The notes below the pieces were generated by a model. It made no database searches. It had not been told where the DNA came from and worked only from the letters and a program-made list of their open reading frames with translations. Positions 26,226-33,973 of a stretch of DNA of 42,688 nt are shown piece after piece. The stretch is from contig NZ_NPJJ01000020.1 of NCBI RefSeq assembly GCF_002251385.1, forward strand, positions 1 to 42,688. The letters are read 5' to 3'. The position numbers were made by a program, and so were the translations under genes. Origin of the DNA: Prevotella sp. P5-108 (GTDB taxonomy: Bacteria; Bacteroidota; Bacteroidia; Bacteroidales; Bacteroidaceae). Every line of letters starts with the position of its first letter. The stretch's first letter is position 1.

Positions 26226-29200
26226 TTAGAACTTCAGTTTAACATTGAAACCTAACGAACGGAGACTTGGCTGCATGAAGTAGTCGAGAGCCTGGTAGAA
26301 GGTACCGGTAGAAGCTGTTGACTCGGGATCGAAAGGAGCCTTGCAGTAAATCATCCAGAGGTTGTTGGCTGTAAGACCGAGAGAGAGGTCGAGGCCAGCA
26401 AGCCACTTATTGGGAACATCGTAACTGATGTGGGCTTCCTGCAGACGTACGTTAGTAGCACTGTAGGTATATTCAGACCAGATGGGGTTGTCACCACCTA
26501 CTACAGCATAGTACTTTTCAGCAGGTACGAGACCTGTATTGACTGGGATACCTCCATTCTCGCGGGCTGCGGCAGAAGTCTTTGACACACCGTAGTAGTC
26601 CATGATGGCCTGGGTCTGGCTCATTACGATACCACCGAGACGGGCGGTAAGGAGGAAGCCGAGGTTGATACCCTTCCAAGAGAATTCGTTAGAGAAACCG
26701 ATGTTGCCCTTGGGCAATACGCTACCCAGATACTTGGGATTAGAGAGAGTCTTGCGGATTACGTTGCCGCTGGCGTCGAGAGCGATATTGCCTTCTCTGT
26801 CACGAGCAAAGTCGGTATAGCTGTACACGTCACCCATGGTACCACCCTTCTTCAGGATTACACCCACGCCGTTAAGACCGGTTGTGCTGATGGTCACCTC
26901 TGGATCGGCGAGCAGGTCGACAATCTTGTTGCGGTTCATACTGTAGGTAAGAGAGCTGCTCCAAGAGAGCTTGCCAAACTGGTGGTTGTAACCGATAGAA
27001 AGCTCAAGACCGCGGTTGCGTACGTTACCGGTCTGTACATACTCGTGATCATAACCCTCAGATACTGTGATAGGACGGAGGAAGGTCTGCTTGCGGGTAT
27101 TAGACTGATAGAATGTCATATCCAGAGTCAGAGCGTTGTTGAAGAAGCGTGCGGTAAGACCGGCTTCCCATGAGTTGGTACGCTCAGGATAGAATGTCTT
27201 GGGGAACTTATAAGTTACAGTCTCATAGGTCTGAGTGTTGGGCTTGAAGTTGTAACGCCACTGAGAAGTGATGTTGGGGCTGATAGCCGAACCTACAGAT
27301 GCCCAAGAGCCACGTACCTTCAGGTAGTCGATAAACTCGGGGAGCCTCACCATCTGAGAGATGATGGCAGAAGTACCTACTGAAGGATAGAAGAACGACT
27401 CGTTCTTGGTGCCTGCAAGGGCAGAATCCCAGTCGTTACGGCCTGTCAGAGTCAGGTAAACCATGCTGCGCCATCCCAGTTCGACGTTGGCGAATACCGA
27501 GTTGATGTTATGCTTGTTGAAAGCGTAGATAGGACGGTTGTCGTTGGTCGCATTGGCATAGTCAATGGCGTTGGGGCTGAAGATATTGGAAGGAGCACGC
27601 AGACCACCCTGGAAACCATTGTTGTCATACTGTGTGCGAGAGAACGAACCACCGACGTTGGCGCCGATAGAGAACTTGTCAAAGCTCTTGTTTACGTTGA
27701 ACATCACGTCACCATAAACGCTCTGGTCTACAGCGTTAGAATAGGCGTAGAAGCCATAGTCAGAGTGAGCGAAGAGGTTGATGGTAGAAGCATAGCGCTT
27801 GTCCTCAGACTTGCTGGTGGCACGGTCGAAGCTGATACGGCCCACTACGTCCAACCAGTCGAAAATCTGGTACTTCAAGCTGCTGTTGATCATATAGCGA
27901 TGCTTCTTGGTAGTACGGTTCATGCGATTGGCAATCCAGTAGGGGTTCTGCATAGACAGAGCGTCACCGAAGTTCCAGTTCTGAACATAGATACCACGAG
28001 ACTGGTCAAAGACTTCAAAGGTACGGATAGCGTCAAAGCTCTCGCCACGTGGGAAGAGGTAGAGCGCTACCAGCGGGTTGAAGTACTGACCCTGAGCCAT
28101 GAGGTTCATGTCGCTCTGCTTCACATAGTTGAGGTTGAAGTCGAGAGTCAACTTGTCGTTCAGGAAGCTGGTAGAGTTGCGGAATGTGAAGTTGTAACGG
28201 TCATAGCTGTTGTTGGGCATGATACCGTTGGCATTGGTAGTACCTACCGATGCGTAAGTCTGGTTCTTGCCGTTACCTACTGTCAGAGACACGTTGTTCT
28301 GAATGTTGGTACCGGTGTTGAAGAAGTTTTCAGGATCGAAACCTGTAAACTCAGAACCACCCTTCTCACCCCAAGAGCGAACCTCACCGGGACGGTTGGC
28401 ATACTCGTTCTGGAACTCGGGCATCTTGAATACGTCTGAGAACTGGGTACTGTTGCTTACTACAACAGACACGCGGCCTTCCTTACCCTTCTTGGTAGTG
28501 ATCATGATCACACCCTGAGCGGCAGCCGAACCGTAAAGAGCGGCAGCAGCAGGACCACTAAGTACGCTGATGCTCTCGATGTCCTCGGGGTTGATATCGG
28601 CGATACCTTCACCACCAGGCTGGCTGGCATAGATACCCTCAGCAGTACCGTTGTTGCGGTTGTTGATTGGCACACCGTCTACTACGTAGAGAGCAGAGTT
28701 GCTCTGGTTGATAGACTTGGGACCACGCATTACGACACGTGTGGCACCACCCATACCAGCAGAAGAGGCGTTGATGTTGACACCAGCCACCTTACCGGCG
28801 AGAGAGTTCATGAAGTTGGTGCTCTTTACAGTGGTCAGGTATTCGTTGCCCAACTGCTGTACATTGTAGCTAAGCGCCTTCTCCGAGCGCTTGATACCCA
28901 GAGCGGTAACGACTACTTCATCGAGAGTCTTCTCGTCCTGAGCCATGTTGATGGTCATACCTGTACCTGTGGCAGCCACTTCCTTGTCGGCATAGCCCAG
29001 ATAGGTTACTACCAAGGTACTTCCGGCGGGAACTTTGAAAGAGAACTTACCGTCGATGTCAGTGACTACTGCGGTTTTTGTTCCTTTTACCGTTACGGTT
29101 GCACCAATGACAGGTTCGCCATTTTCATCGAGTACCTGTCCTCCGACTGTCTTCTCATTAGCCTGCTCCACCTTGTTGAAGGGAGCTTTCTCACTGGGCG

Positions 29201-29237
29201 CTCCTACTACAAATGCAGAAACGCTACCAAGGCACAA
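26226..29237 (-). CDS. susC: SusC/RagA TonB-dependent transporter, signal peptide frameshifted
   Basis: This outer membrane importer has over 1000 residues. A carboxypeptidase-regulatory domain (GGQVLDENGEPVIGATVTVK) is followed by the TonB box/plug start LDEVVVTALGIKRSEKALSY, plug motifs (GVMITTKKGKEG-type; NSALYVVDGVPINNR) and a 22-strand barrel ending in Phe (NVKLKF). In the frame of the mature protein, the reading frame opens after a stop and the first possible start is a TTG at 29237 (residues LCLGSVSAFVV), which gives only part of a signal peptide. A complete signal peptide, MDRMQSNLLRFF then SSALCLGSVSAF, is restored if one T is removed from the six-T run (29248-29253), starting at the ATG at 29283. 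So either a one-base slip or a read error breaks the start. Confidence 0.88.
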   Translation of the reverse strand: MCLGSVSAFVVGAPSEKAPFNKVEQANEKTVGGQVLDENGEPVIGATVTVKGTKTAVVTDIDGKFSFKVPAGSTLVVTYLGYADKEVAATGTGMTINMAQDEKTLDEVVVTALGIKRSEKALSYNVQQLGNEYLTTVKSTNFMNSLAGKVAGVNINASSAGMGGATRVVMRGPKSINQSNSALYVVDGVPINNRNNGTAEGIYASQPGGEGIADINPEDIESISVLSGPAAAALYGSAAAQGVIMITTKKGKEGRVSVVVSNSTQFSDVFKMPEFQNEYANRPGEVRSWGEKGGSEFTGFDPENFFNTGTNIQNNVSLTVGNGKNQTYASVGTTNANGIMPNNSYDRYNFTFRNSTSFLNDKLTLDFNLNYVKQSDMNLMAQGQYFNPLVALYLFPRGESFDAIRTFEVFDQSRGIYVQNWNFGDALSMQNPYWIANRMNRTTKKHRYMINSSLKYQIFDWLDVVGRISFDRATSKSEDKRYASTINLFAHSDYGFYAYSNAVDQSVYGDVMFNVNKSFDKFSIGANVGGSFSRTQYDNNGFQGGLRAPSNIFSPNAIDYANATNDNRPIYAFNKHNINSVFANVELGWRSMVYLTLTGRNDWDSALAGTKNESFFYPSVGTSAIISQMVRLPEFIDYLKVRGSWASVGSAISPNITSQWRYNFKPNTQTYETVTYKFPKTFYPERTNSWEAGLTARFFNNALTLDMTFYQSNTRKQTFLRPITVSEGYDHEYVQTGNVRNRGLELSIGYNHQFGKLSWSSSLTYSMNRNKIVDLLADPEVTISTTGLNGVGVILKKGGTMGDVYSYTDFARDREGNIALDASGNVIRKTLSNPKYLGSVLPKGNIGFSNEFSWKGINLGFLLTARLGGIVMSQTQAIMDYYGVSKTSAAARENGGIPVNTGLVPAEKYYAVVGGDNPIWSEYTYSATNVRLQEAHISYDVPNKWLAGLDLSLGLTANNLWMIYCKAPFDPESTASTGTFYQALDYFMQPSLRSLGFNVKLKF

Positions 29238-29247
29238 TGCCGATGAG

Positions 29248-29283
29248 AAAAAATCTTAGCAAATTAGATTGCATTCTGTCCAT
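29248..29283 (-). pseudogene. out-of-frame susC start (ATG and half of the signal peptide)
   Basis: ATG at 29283 (or 29274) opens MDRMQSNLLRFF in a frame one base away from the rest of susC. Read on without correction it continues LIGIVPW and stops. The six-T tract at 29248-29253 is the natural slip point: with five Ts the two parts join into a normal signal peptide. Confidence 0.65.
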
Positions 29284-29528
29284 AGGTTTTTTGTAAGTTA
29301 TAAAATTAAACAATATGAGAATTTTCACTCAATATCTATGTTAGTTGTTTCCCTGTTGGGTCGCAATTGGTTTAATACCGCCCTGAGAGTGTCCCCTCTG
29401 GCTTGGGCGCGTCGCGGACGACGCACCTGCACCATAGTATGCTTTGTTCTGTTCACAAACTCATGCTTGAGGGTCTGTTATCATCAGGTTATGTTGTTTA
29501 GGTTGTATGTATCGTCTTTATTTCGATG

Positions 29529-29560
29529 CAAAGTTAAACCTTTTTTAGCAATTGCGCAAT
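29529..29560 (-). promoter_or_regulatory. promoter of the SusCD/GH18 locus
   Basis: On the minus strand TTG (29557-29559) and TAACTTTG (29529-29536) are spaced by 20 bp, matching the Bacteroidota consensus. The predicted start leaves a 5' untranslated leader of about 240 bases before susC, long enough to hold regulation. Confidence 0.75.
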
Positions 29561-29932
29561 TATTTCTGCCATTTTTTATATGCTGGTGCCAAAAAATCAA
29601 GGTTGGCGACTATCTCGGCTGTCATTTTGCTTATTTTCCAAGGAATTAGCGTTAAAAAAAATTTCATTGCGACGCCCTCTGTCATGGGTGAAACTATCGC
29701 TCGCGTGCGCGCGTATATATTATATAAGGTATAAGCACCGGGCGTAGGCATGATGAACCCGACGGACAGAACGGGCGATGTCGCCACAGTCGCCGCGACG
29801 GTCATATTCTGCCGCGCCATCGCGTTTTTTTACGTTTCAAGGTACGAAATGAGTATTGCATGGGCTGATTTGTGCATTGCAAACCTTGAATTTCTGATAT
29901 CATGCCGCGCCGTTCGCTTTTCTTGCATGGGT

Positions 29933-29974
29933 AGAGGGATGTCTTGCCCAAGCAGAGGGATGTCTTGCCACGCC
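29933..29974. repeat. 21 bp direct duplication
   Basis: AGAGGGATGTCTTGCC occurs twice, 21 bp apart. Confidence 0.8.
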
Positions 29975-30040
29975 AACAGAGAGCAGATGATGGTGGGCGC
30001 CCTCACTCGTTGCTCGTGGATGGCGGGCGAATGGCCGGAC

Positions 30041-30118
30041 GATGCGAAGGAAGTGATGGCAGATGGCGAAGGAAGTGATGGCGGGTGGCGAAGGAAGTGA
30101 TGGCGGGTGGCGAAAGGG
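30041..30118. repeat. 22 bp tandem array, about 3.5 copies
   Basis: GCGAAGGAAGTGATGGCGGG-type units recur at exactly 22 bp (GCGAAGG or GCGAAAGG at 30044, 30066, 30088 and 30110). It is the third short-period intergenic array in the window. Confidence 0.85.
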
Positions 30119-30230
30119 GTTGGGGCTTTCGACGAGGGAGTGATGACAGGCTACGAGGGGTTGGCGACTTGCGGAGAAGGTGGCAACGGTGGGTGTCAAA
30201 GGGAGGGGCTTGGGCGCTGCAGACACGAAG

Positions 30231-30272
30231 AAAGGGACAAAAGCAACTGCTGGTGTTTGCTTTTGTCCCTTT
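30231..30272 (-). terminator. dnaX terminator
   Basis: A 16 bp perfect stem (AAAGGGACAAAAGCAA with its complement) and a 10 base loop lie about 75 bases beyond the dnaX stop. The arm ends in CCCTTT, so it can serve either strand. Confidence 0.75.
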
Positions 30273-30347
30273 GCGGCGACTGTGCTTGTCGGCTGTAGGC
30301 TGAGGGTATGGGCTACTGCGCTTCCCTGCCCTAATGCGCCGACACAG

Positions 30348-32129
30348 TTATGTGAGAAGGAGCTGCAGATTGTCGATGAGTTTGCCTACAGCGTGATGGT
30401 TGGCACGCAGATGGTCGAGCATCTCGCGGCGGGTAGGCATACGCTTTACCTCCTTCGCCTCTGCCACGCGCACGCTGAGCTTGAGGTCGGGGCAACCCAA
30501 CGCAATTTGCAGCGTCTTCTCTATACGCGGCTTGATTTCGATGATTTCGTTGGCCAGGAAGGTATTGTCTGCCACCGCTTCGACAAGGGGATAGTCGGTG
30601 ATGACGGGGTCGATGTTCTTCATACGCTGCGCCAGCGCGACATACTTCTTGGGCATACGGTTGCACATGCCACGCCACTCCAGTCCGAGCTGTGCGTCGT
30701 CGAAGGGCTTCCCCTCGGGCTGTGCGCTGTCGGCGTCGGTCTTGAAGGCGTCGTCCTCGTTCTGTGCCACTTTCTCCTCGCTTTTCAGTATCGAGCTGAA
30801 CGAGAGCGACGACATGCCCAGAAGGGGATTAACCATAGGTTGCGCCGCCCGGGATGGGGTCTTGGGCGCTTCAGAAGGAGCCACAGCCTCTACTGTCTGC
30901 ACCTCCTTCTGCGGGCGGCGGACAGGGGGCTCAGCCACGGCCACCTGTGCTGCCGCTTTAGGCTGAGACGCTGTGATAAGTCTGAACAGGGATTTCAATC
31001 GCTTGGGGCCAGGCCCCACGCCGGCGGCATCGTCGGGCTGGGTGATTTGTGCCACCTCTATCAGGGTGATTTCAGTCAGCAGGCGCTTGTTGGAACTCTG
31101 CCTGTAGTTGACGTCACACTGGTTGAGGATGCGCAGCGCCTTATACAGGAACGGTACAGAGCAACGCTGTGCCTGCTCTTTGTAGCGCTGTTGGTGCTGT
31201 TCGCTCACCTCGAGCAGGGCTATGGTCTCGGCATCGCGCGCCATGAGCACGTTGCGCACATGGGTGGCAAGTCCGTTGACAAATCTGCCTGCGTCGAAGC
31301 CCTTGGAGAGTACCTGGTTGAACAGCACCATGATATCTGAGGCCTTGTTCTCGAGTGCCTGGTCGATGACCTTGAAGTAGTATTCGCTGTCGAGGATATT
31401 GAGGTCTTCGAGCACCTTCTTGTAGGTGATGTCGCCCTGGCTGAAGCTCGCCGCCTGGTCAAAGATTGACAGCGCGTCGCGCATACCGCCGTCGGCCTTC
31501 TCGGCTATCATGTGCAGCGCCTCGGGCTCTGCCTTGATGCCTTCGCGCTCTGCCACCATCTTGAGGTGGTTTACGATGCCGGGCACGGTCATGCGGTCGA
31601 AGTCATAAATCTGGCAACGGCTGATGATGGTGGGCAGTATCTTGTGCTTCTCGGTGGTGGCGAGGATGAAGATGACGTGGGCTGGCGGTTCCTCGAGCGT
31701 CTTGAGGAAGGCGTTGAAGGCAGCCGTAGAGAGCATGTGTACCTCGTCGATGATGAAGACCTTGTAGCGGCCGAGCTGGGGGGCGATGCGTGTCTGCTCC
31801 ATGAGCGCCTTGATGTTTTCTACCGAGTTGTTGCTGGCGGCATCGAGCTCAAAGATGTTGTAGGAGCGCTGCTCGTTGAACGCCTGACAGCTCTCACACT
31901 CGTTGCACGCCTCTCCCTCGGCAGTGGGGTGCATGCAGTTGATGGCCTTGGCGAAGATACGCGCGCAGGTGGTCTTTCCCACACCTCTCGGACCGCAGAA
32001 GAGGTATGCGTGAGCGAGTTTGCCGCTCTTCACCGCATTCTTGAGCGTAGTGGTAAGCGCCGACTGTCCCACCACCGAGTCGAAGCTCATCGGGCGGTAC
32101 TTGCGGGCGGATACAATGTATTCTTCCAT
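30348..32129 (-). CDS. dnaX: DNA polymerase III subunit gamma/tau
   Basis: This 593-residue clamp-loader ATPase loads the beta clamp onto DNA and joins the polymerase cores. Walker A is GPRGVGKT at 46-53. The four zinc-binding cysteines are at 65, 75, 78 and 81 (NCMHPT...CNECESC). DEVHMLSTAAFNAFLKTLEE (Walker B and beyond), ATTEKHKILPTIISRCQ and the sensor 2 region follow. The C-terminal third (about 390-593) is a variable tau-like tail with Pro/Ala-rich linkers. The ATG at 32129 is chosen (MEEYIVSARKYRP) since the longer in-frame start adds 23 residues that do not fit the family. It diverges from the FtsB-like gene. I see no frameshift slippery site typical of E. coli gamma production. Confidence 0.95.
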   Translation of the reverse strand: MEEYIVSARKYRPMSFDSVVGQSALTTTLKNAVKSGKLAHAYLFCGPRGVGKTTCARIFAKAINCMHPTAEGEACNECESCQAFNEQRSYNIFELDAASNNSVENIKALMEQTRIAPQLGRYKVFIIDEVHMLSTAAFNAFLKTLEEPPAHVIFILATTEKHKILPTIISRCQIYDFDRMTVPGIVNHLKMVAEREGIKAEPEALHMIAEKADGGMRDALSIFDQAASFSQGDITYKKVLEDLNILDSEYYFKVIDQALENKASDIMVLFNQVLSKGFDAGRFVNGLATHVRNVLMARDAETIALLEVSEQHQQRYKEQAQRCSVPFLYKALRILNQCDVNYRQSSNKRLLTEITLIEVAQITQPDDAAGVGPGPKRLKSLFRLITASQPKAAAQVAVAEPPVRRPQKEVQTVEAVAPSEAPKTPSRAAQPMVNPLLGMSSLSFSSILKSEEKVAQNEDDAFKTDADSAQPEGKPFDDAQLGLEWRGMCNRMPKKYVALAQRMKNIDPVITDYPLVEAVADNTFLANEIIEIKPRIEKTLQIALGCPDLKLSVRVAEAKEVKRMPTRREMLDHLRANHHAVGKLIDNLQLLLT

Positions 32130-32206
32130 ACTTATAGGGATATAGTTTAATGTTGCAATGATAGCGACGCCCATCGTCTGGTCGACGAATATTGGCATCT
32201 CTATTG

Positions 32207-32214
32207 CAAAAGTA
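32207..32214 (-). promoter_or_regulatory. -7 box of dnaX
   Basis: On the minus strand TACTTTTG, 77 bases before the dnaX ATG. No good -33 element was found. Confidence 0.5.
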
Positions 32215-32247
32215 ACTAAAAATGTCGAAAGTTTCGATGATATTTAG

Positions 32248-32255
32248 TATTTTTG
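32248..32255 (+). promoter_or_regulatory. -7 box of the FtsB-like gene
   Basis: TATTTTTG lies 20 bases before the ATG at 32276, in a 146 bp divergent region shared with dnaX. Confidence 0.5.
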
Positions 32256-32275
32256 CACGTGTAATACATATAAAT

Positions 32276-32611
32276 ATGTTTTTTCGTAAAGGTAATATAG
32301 GCAATCTGCTCGGTCATTACAAGTATCTCATCGTAATCGTACTGGGTACAATCATGGTGGGTGTGGTAGGCAACAACAGCTTCCGCAAGCGCATCCAGTA
32401 TGAGCTGCAGATAGGCGACCTCAAGGACGAGATAGAGCGGTATAATGCCCAGAACGAACACGACACGAAGAAGCTGCAAGAGCTGACGCGCAATCCCAAA
32501 GCCATCGAGAAGGTAGCCCGCGAGCGTTATTTCATGAAGACCGATGACGAGGACATCTTTGTGCTCAGCGATGACCAAACGACAAATGACAATGATGAAA
32601 ACAATGAATAA
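32276..32611 (+). CDS. FtsB/DivIC-family septum formation initiator
   Basis: This 111-residue bitopic protein has a short cytoplasmic N-terminus, a membrane span at about 16-34 (YKYLIVIVLGTIMVGVVG), a coiled coil (LQIGDLKDEIERYNAQNEHD), and the family ending NPKAIEKVARERYFMK near residue 85. Members bridge FtsL and FtsQ-like proteins at the division site. The ATG at 32276 is chosen; an upstream start would place polar residues of unlikely character before the membrane helix. The stop lies 7 bases beyond the start of the next gene, so the two overlap. Confidence 0.85.
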   Translation: MFFRKGNIGNLLGHYKYLIVIVLGTIMVGVVGNNSFRKRIQYELQIGDLKDEIERYNAQNEHDTKKLQELTRNPKAIEKVARERYFMKTDDEDIFVLSDDQTTNDNDENNE

Positions 32612-33023
32612 GTGGCAGAATGCCATCTATCTCTCAGGCGGTCTGCTCATGGTGGTGGGCGCCGGCTGTTACTGCTTCCTGCTCTGGCAGCAGGTGATGT
32701 GTTGGATATTCCTCTTCGGCGCGTGCATGTTTGCCATCATGCAGATGATGCAGACCTACGAGGGCAACGACCCGACCATCAAGCGGCTCAAGCGCATACA
32801 GAGCATTGCCGACATATTCTTCATTCTTTCGGGCATGCTCATGGTAGACACCGTGTATCATGTTCTGGTGTCGCTCTTCGACAGCAACATGAGCGCGGGG
32901 TACTACACCTATATAGAATATGTATACAACAAGTGGGTAGTGCTGCTGCTTATCGCCGCCATCCTTGAGGTTTACACTACACATCGCCTCGACAGCGAAC
33001 TCAAGAAAACAAAAAATACTTAA
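32604..33023 (+). CDS. small multi-spanning membrane protein
   Basis: This 139-residue hydrophobic protein probably has four membrane spans: LSGGLLMVVGAGCYCFLLW, MCWIFLFGACMFAIMQMM, ADIFFILSGMLMVDTVYHV and WVVLLLIAAILEVYTTH. A basic loop (IKRLKRIQ) lies in the middle. I recognise no family with a known role. Candidate starts are 32586, 32595 and 32604; 32604 gives the usual short N-terminus. It overlaps the FtsB-like gene by 8 bp, so translation is coupled and a link to the cell envelope is likely. Confidence 0.75.
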   Translation: MNKWQNAIYLSGGLLMVVGAGCYCFLLWQQVMCWIFLFGACMFAIMQMMQTYEGNDPTIKRLKRIQSIADIFFILSGMLMVDTVYHVLVSLFDSNMSAGYYTYIEYVYNKWVVLLLIAAILEVYTTHRLDSELKKTKNT

Positions 33024-33082
33024 AAGTAGGCGCTAATCTATAAATAAGCATTAAAAAAGTTCATAACTTCGATATTAGATAT

Positions 33083-33090
33083 TACCTTTG
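33083..33090 (+). promoter_or_regulatory. -7 box of the DUF4369 operon
   Basis: TACCTTTG, about 83 bases before the ATG at 33174. The leader contains a small GAGC-GAAA-GCTC hairpin near 33120-33133. Confidence 0.6.
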
Positions 33091-33173
33091 TGCTAACAAG
33101 CCGGAGGCTGATACTGGCGAGCGAAAGCTCGGTCGTCACCGCTGGCACAACAACACAGAACTAAAAGCTATAT

Positions 33174-33959
33174 ATGAAGAAAGTAGTATTTTACTTTATC
33201 GCCCTGTTGACGCTGACATCTTGTGCAAAGTCGTTCGACATCCAAGGCACGTCCAATATTTCCACCTTGGATGGTCGCAAACTATATTTGAAGGTATTGG
33301 TAAACAATGAGATGAAGAACCTCGACTCGTGTGACGTCGTTCACGGCAAATTCTCGTTTACCGGCACTGTAGACACCGTGCGCATGGCCACCATATTCAT
33401 GGAAGACGAAAGCGTGATGCCCGTAGTGCTCGAAGCCGGCGACATCGTGGTCAAGATAGACAACACCCAGCAGGTGGTAAGCGGCACTCCGCTCAACGAC
33501 AAGCTGTTCCAGTTCTTCAACAAGTTCAACCAGCTCAAGAGCCAGCAGGCCGACCTCATCCACCAGCACGACCAGGCCATCATGAACGGCAACGACATGA
33601 ACGTGGTGAACCAGCAGCTCGAGGCCACCGCCCAGAAGCTGTCGCAAGAAGAAGACCAGCTGGTTACCAGCTTTGTCACCGAGAATTTTGACAACGTGCT
33701 CGGTCCCGGCGTGTTCTTCATGGCTACCATCAACAACACCTACCCCATGCTCGACCCCTGGATAGAGGACATCATGAGCAAGGCTACCGACAATTTCAAG
33801 AACGACCCATACGTCAAGGACTACTACGCCAAGGCGCTCGAGAACCAGCAGATTATGACTGGCATGAAAGATGTGCCTGCACAGGAACAGGCGCCCGCCC
33901 AGCCCGTAGAGGCTGCGCCAACGCCCAACCAGATGGCCCAGCCTGGCGCAAGCAAATAA
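33174..33959 (+). CDS. DUF4369-domain lipoprotein
   Basis: This 261-residue lipoprotein has lipobox TLTSC (lipid Cys17). The N-terminal domain (about 20-110) is DUF4369-like: IQGTSNISTLDGRKLYLKVL, a GKFSFTGTVDTVRMATI pattern and VLEAGDIVVKI. The middle is a long helical stretch rich in Gln (LKSQQADLIHQHDQAI). A C-terminal disordered Ala/Pro/Gln tail follows. Related Bacteroidetes proteins carry a thioredoxin fold after DUF4369, which is absent here. It starts the five-gene operon through plsC. Function is unknown. Confidence 0.85.
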   Translation: MKKVVFYFIALLTLTSCAKSFDIQGTSNISTLDGRKLYLKVLVNNEMKNLDSCDVVHGKFSFTGTVDTVRMATIFMEDESVMPVVLEAGDIVVKIDNTQQVVSGTPLNDKLFQFFNKFNQLKSQQADLIHQHDQAIMNGNDMNVVNQQLEATAQKLSQEEDQLVTSFVTENFDNVLGPGVFFMATINNTYPMLDPWIEDIMSKATDNFKNDPYVKDYYAKALENQQIMTGMKDVPAQEQAPAQPVEAAPTPNQMAQPGASK

Positions 33960-33973
33960 ACAATGAACTCTAT

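Larger units (their letters stand above)
29561..30230. other. non-coding region between the glycan locus and dnaX
   Basis: No gene is supported here: no sigma/anti-sigma pair, hybrid two-component system or SusR-like regulator of the glycan locus lies here. It holds a 21 bp direct duplication (29933-29974) and a 22 bp array (30041-30118). Confidence 0.6.

Noticed and set aside
30180..31340. 386-codon plus-strand frame running into dnaX
   Set aside because: Antisense to the dnaX C-terminus, and its first part covers repeats and a terminator.
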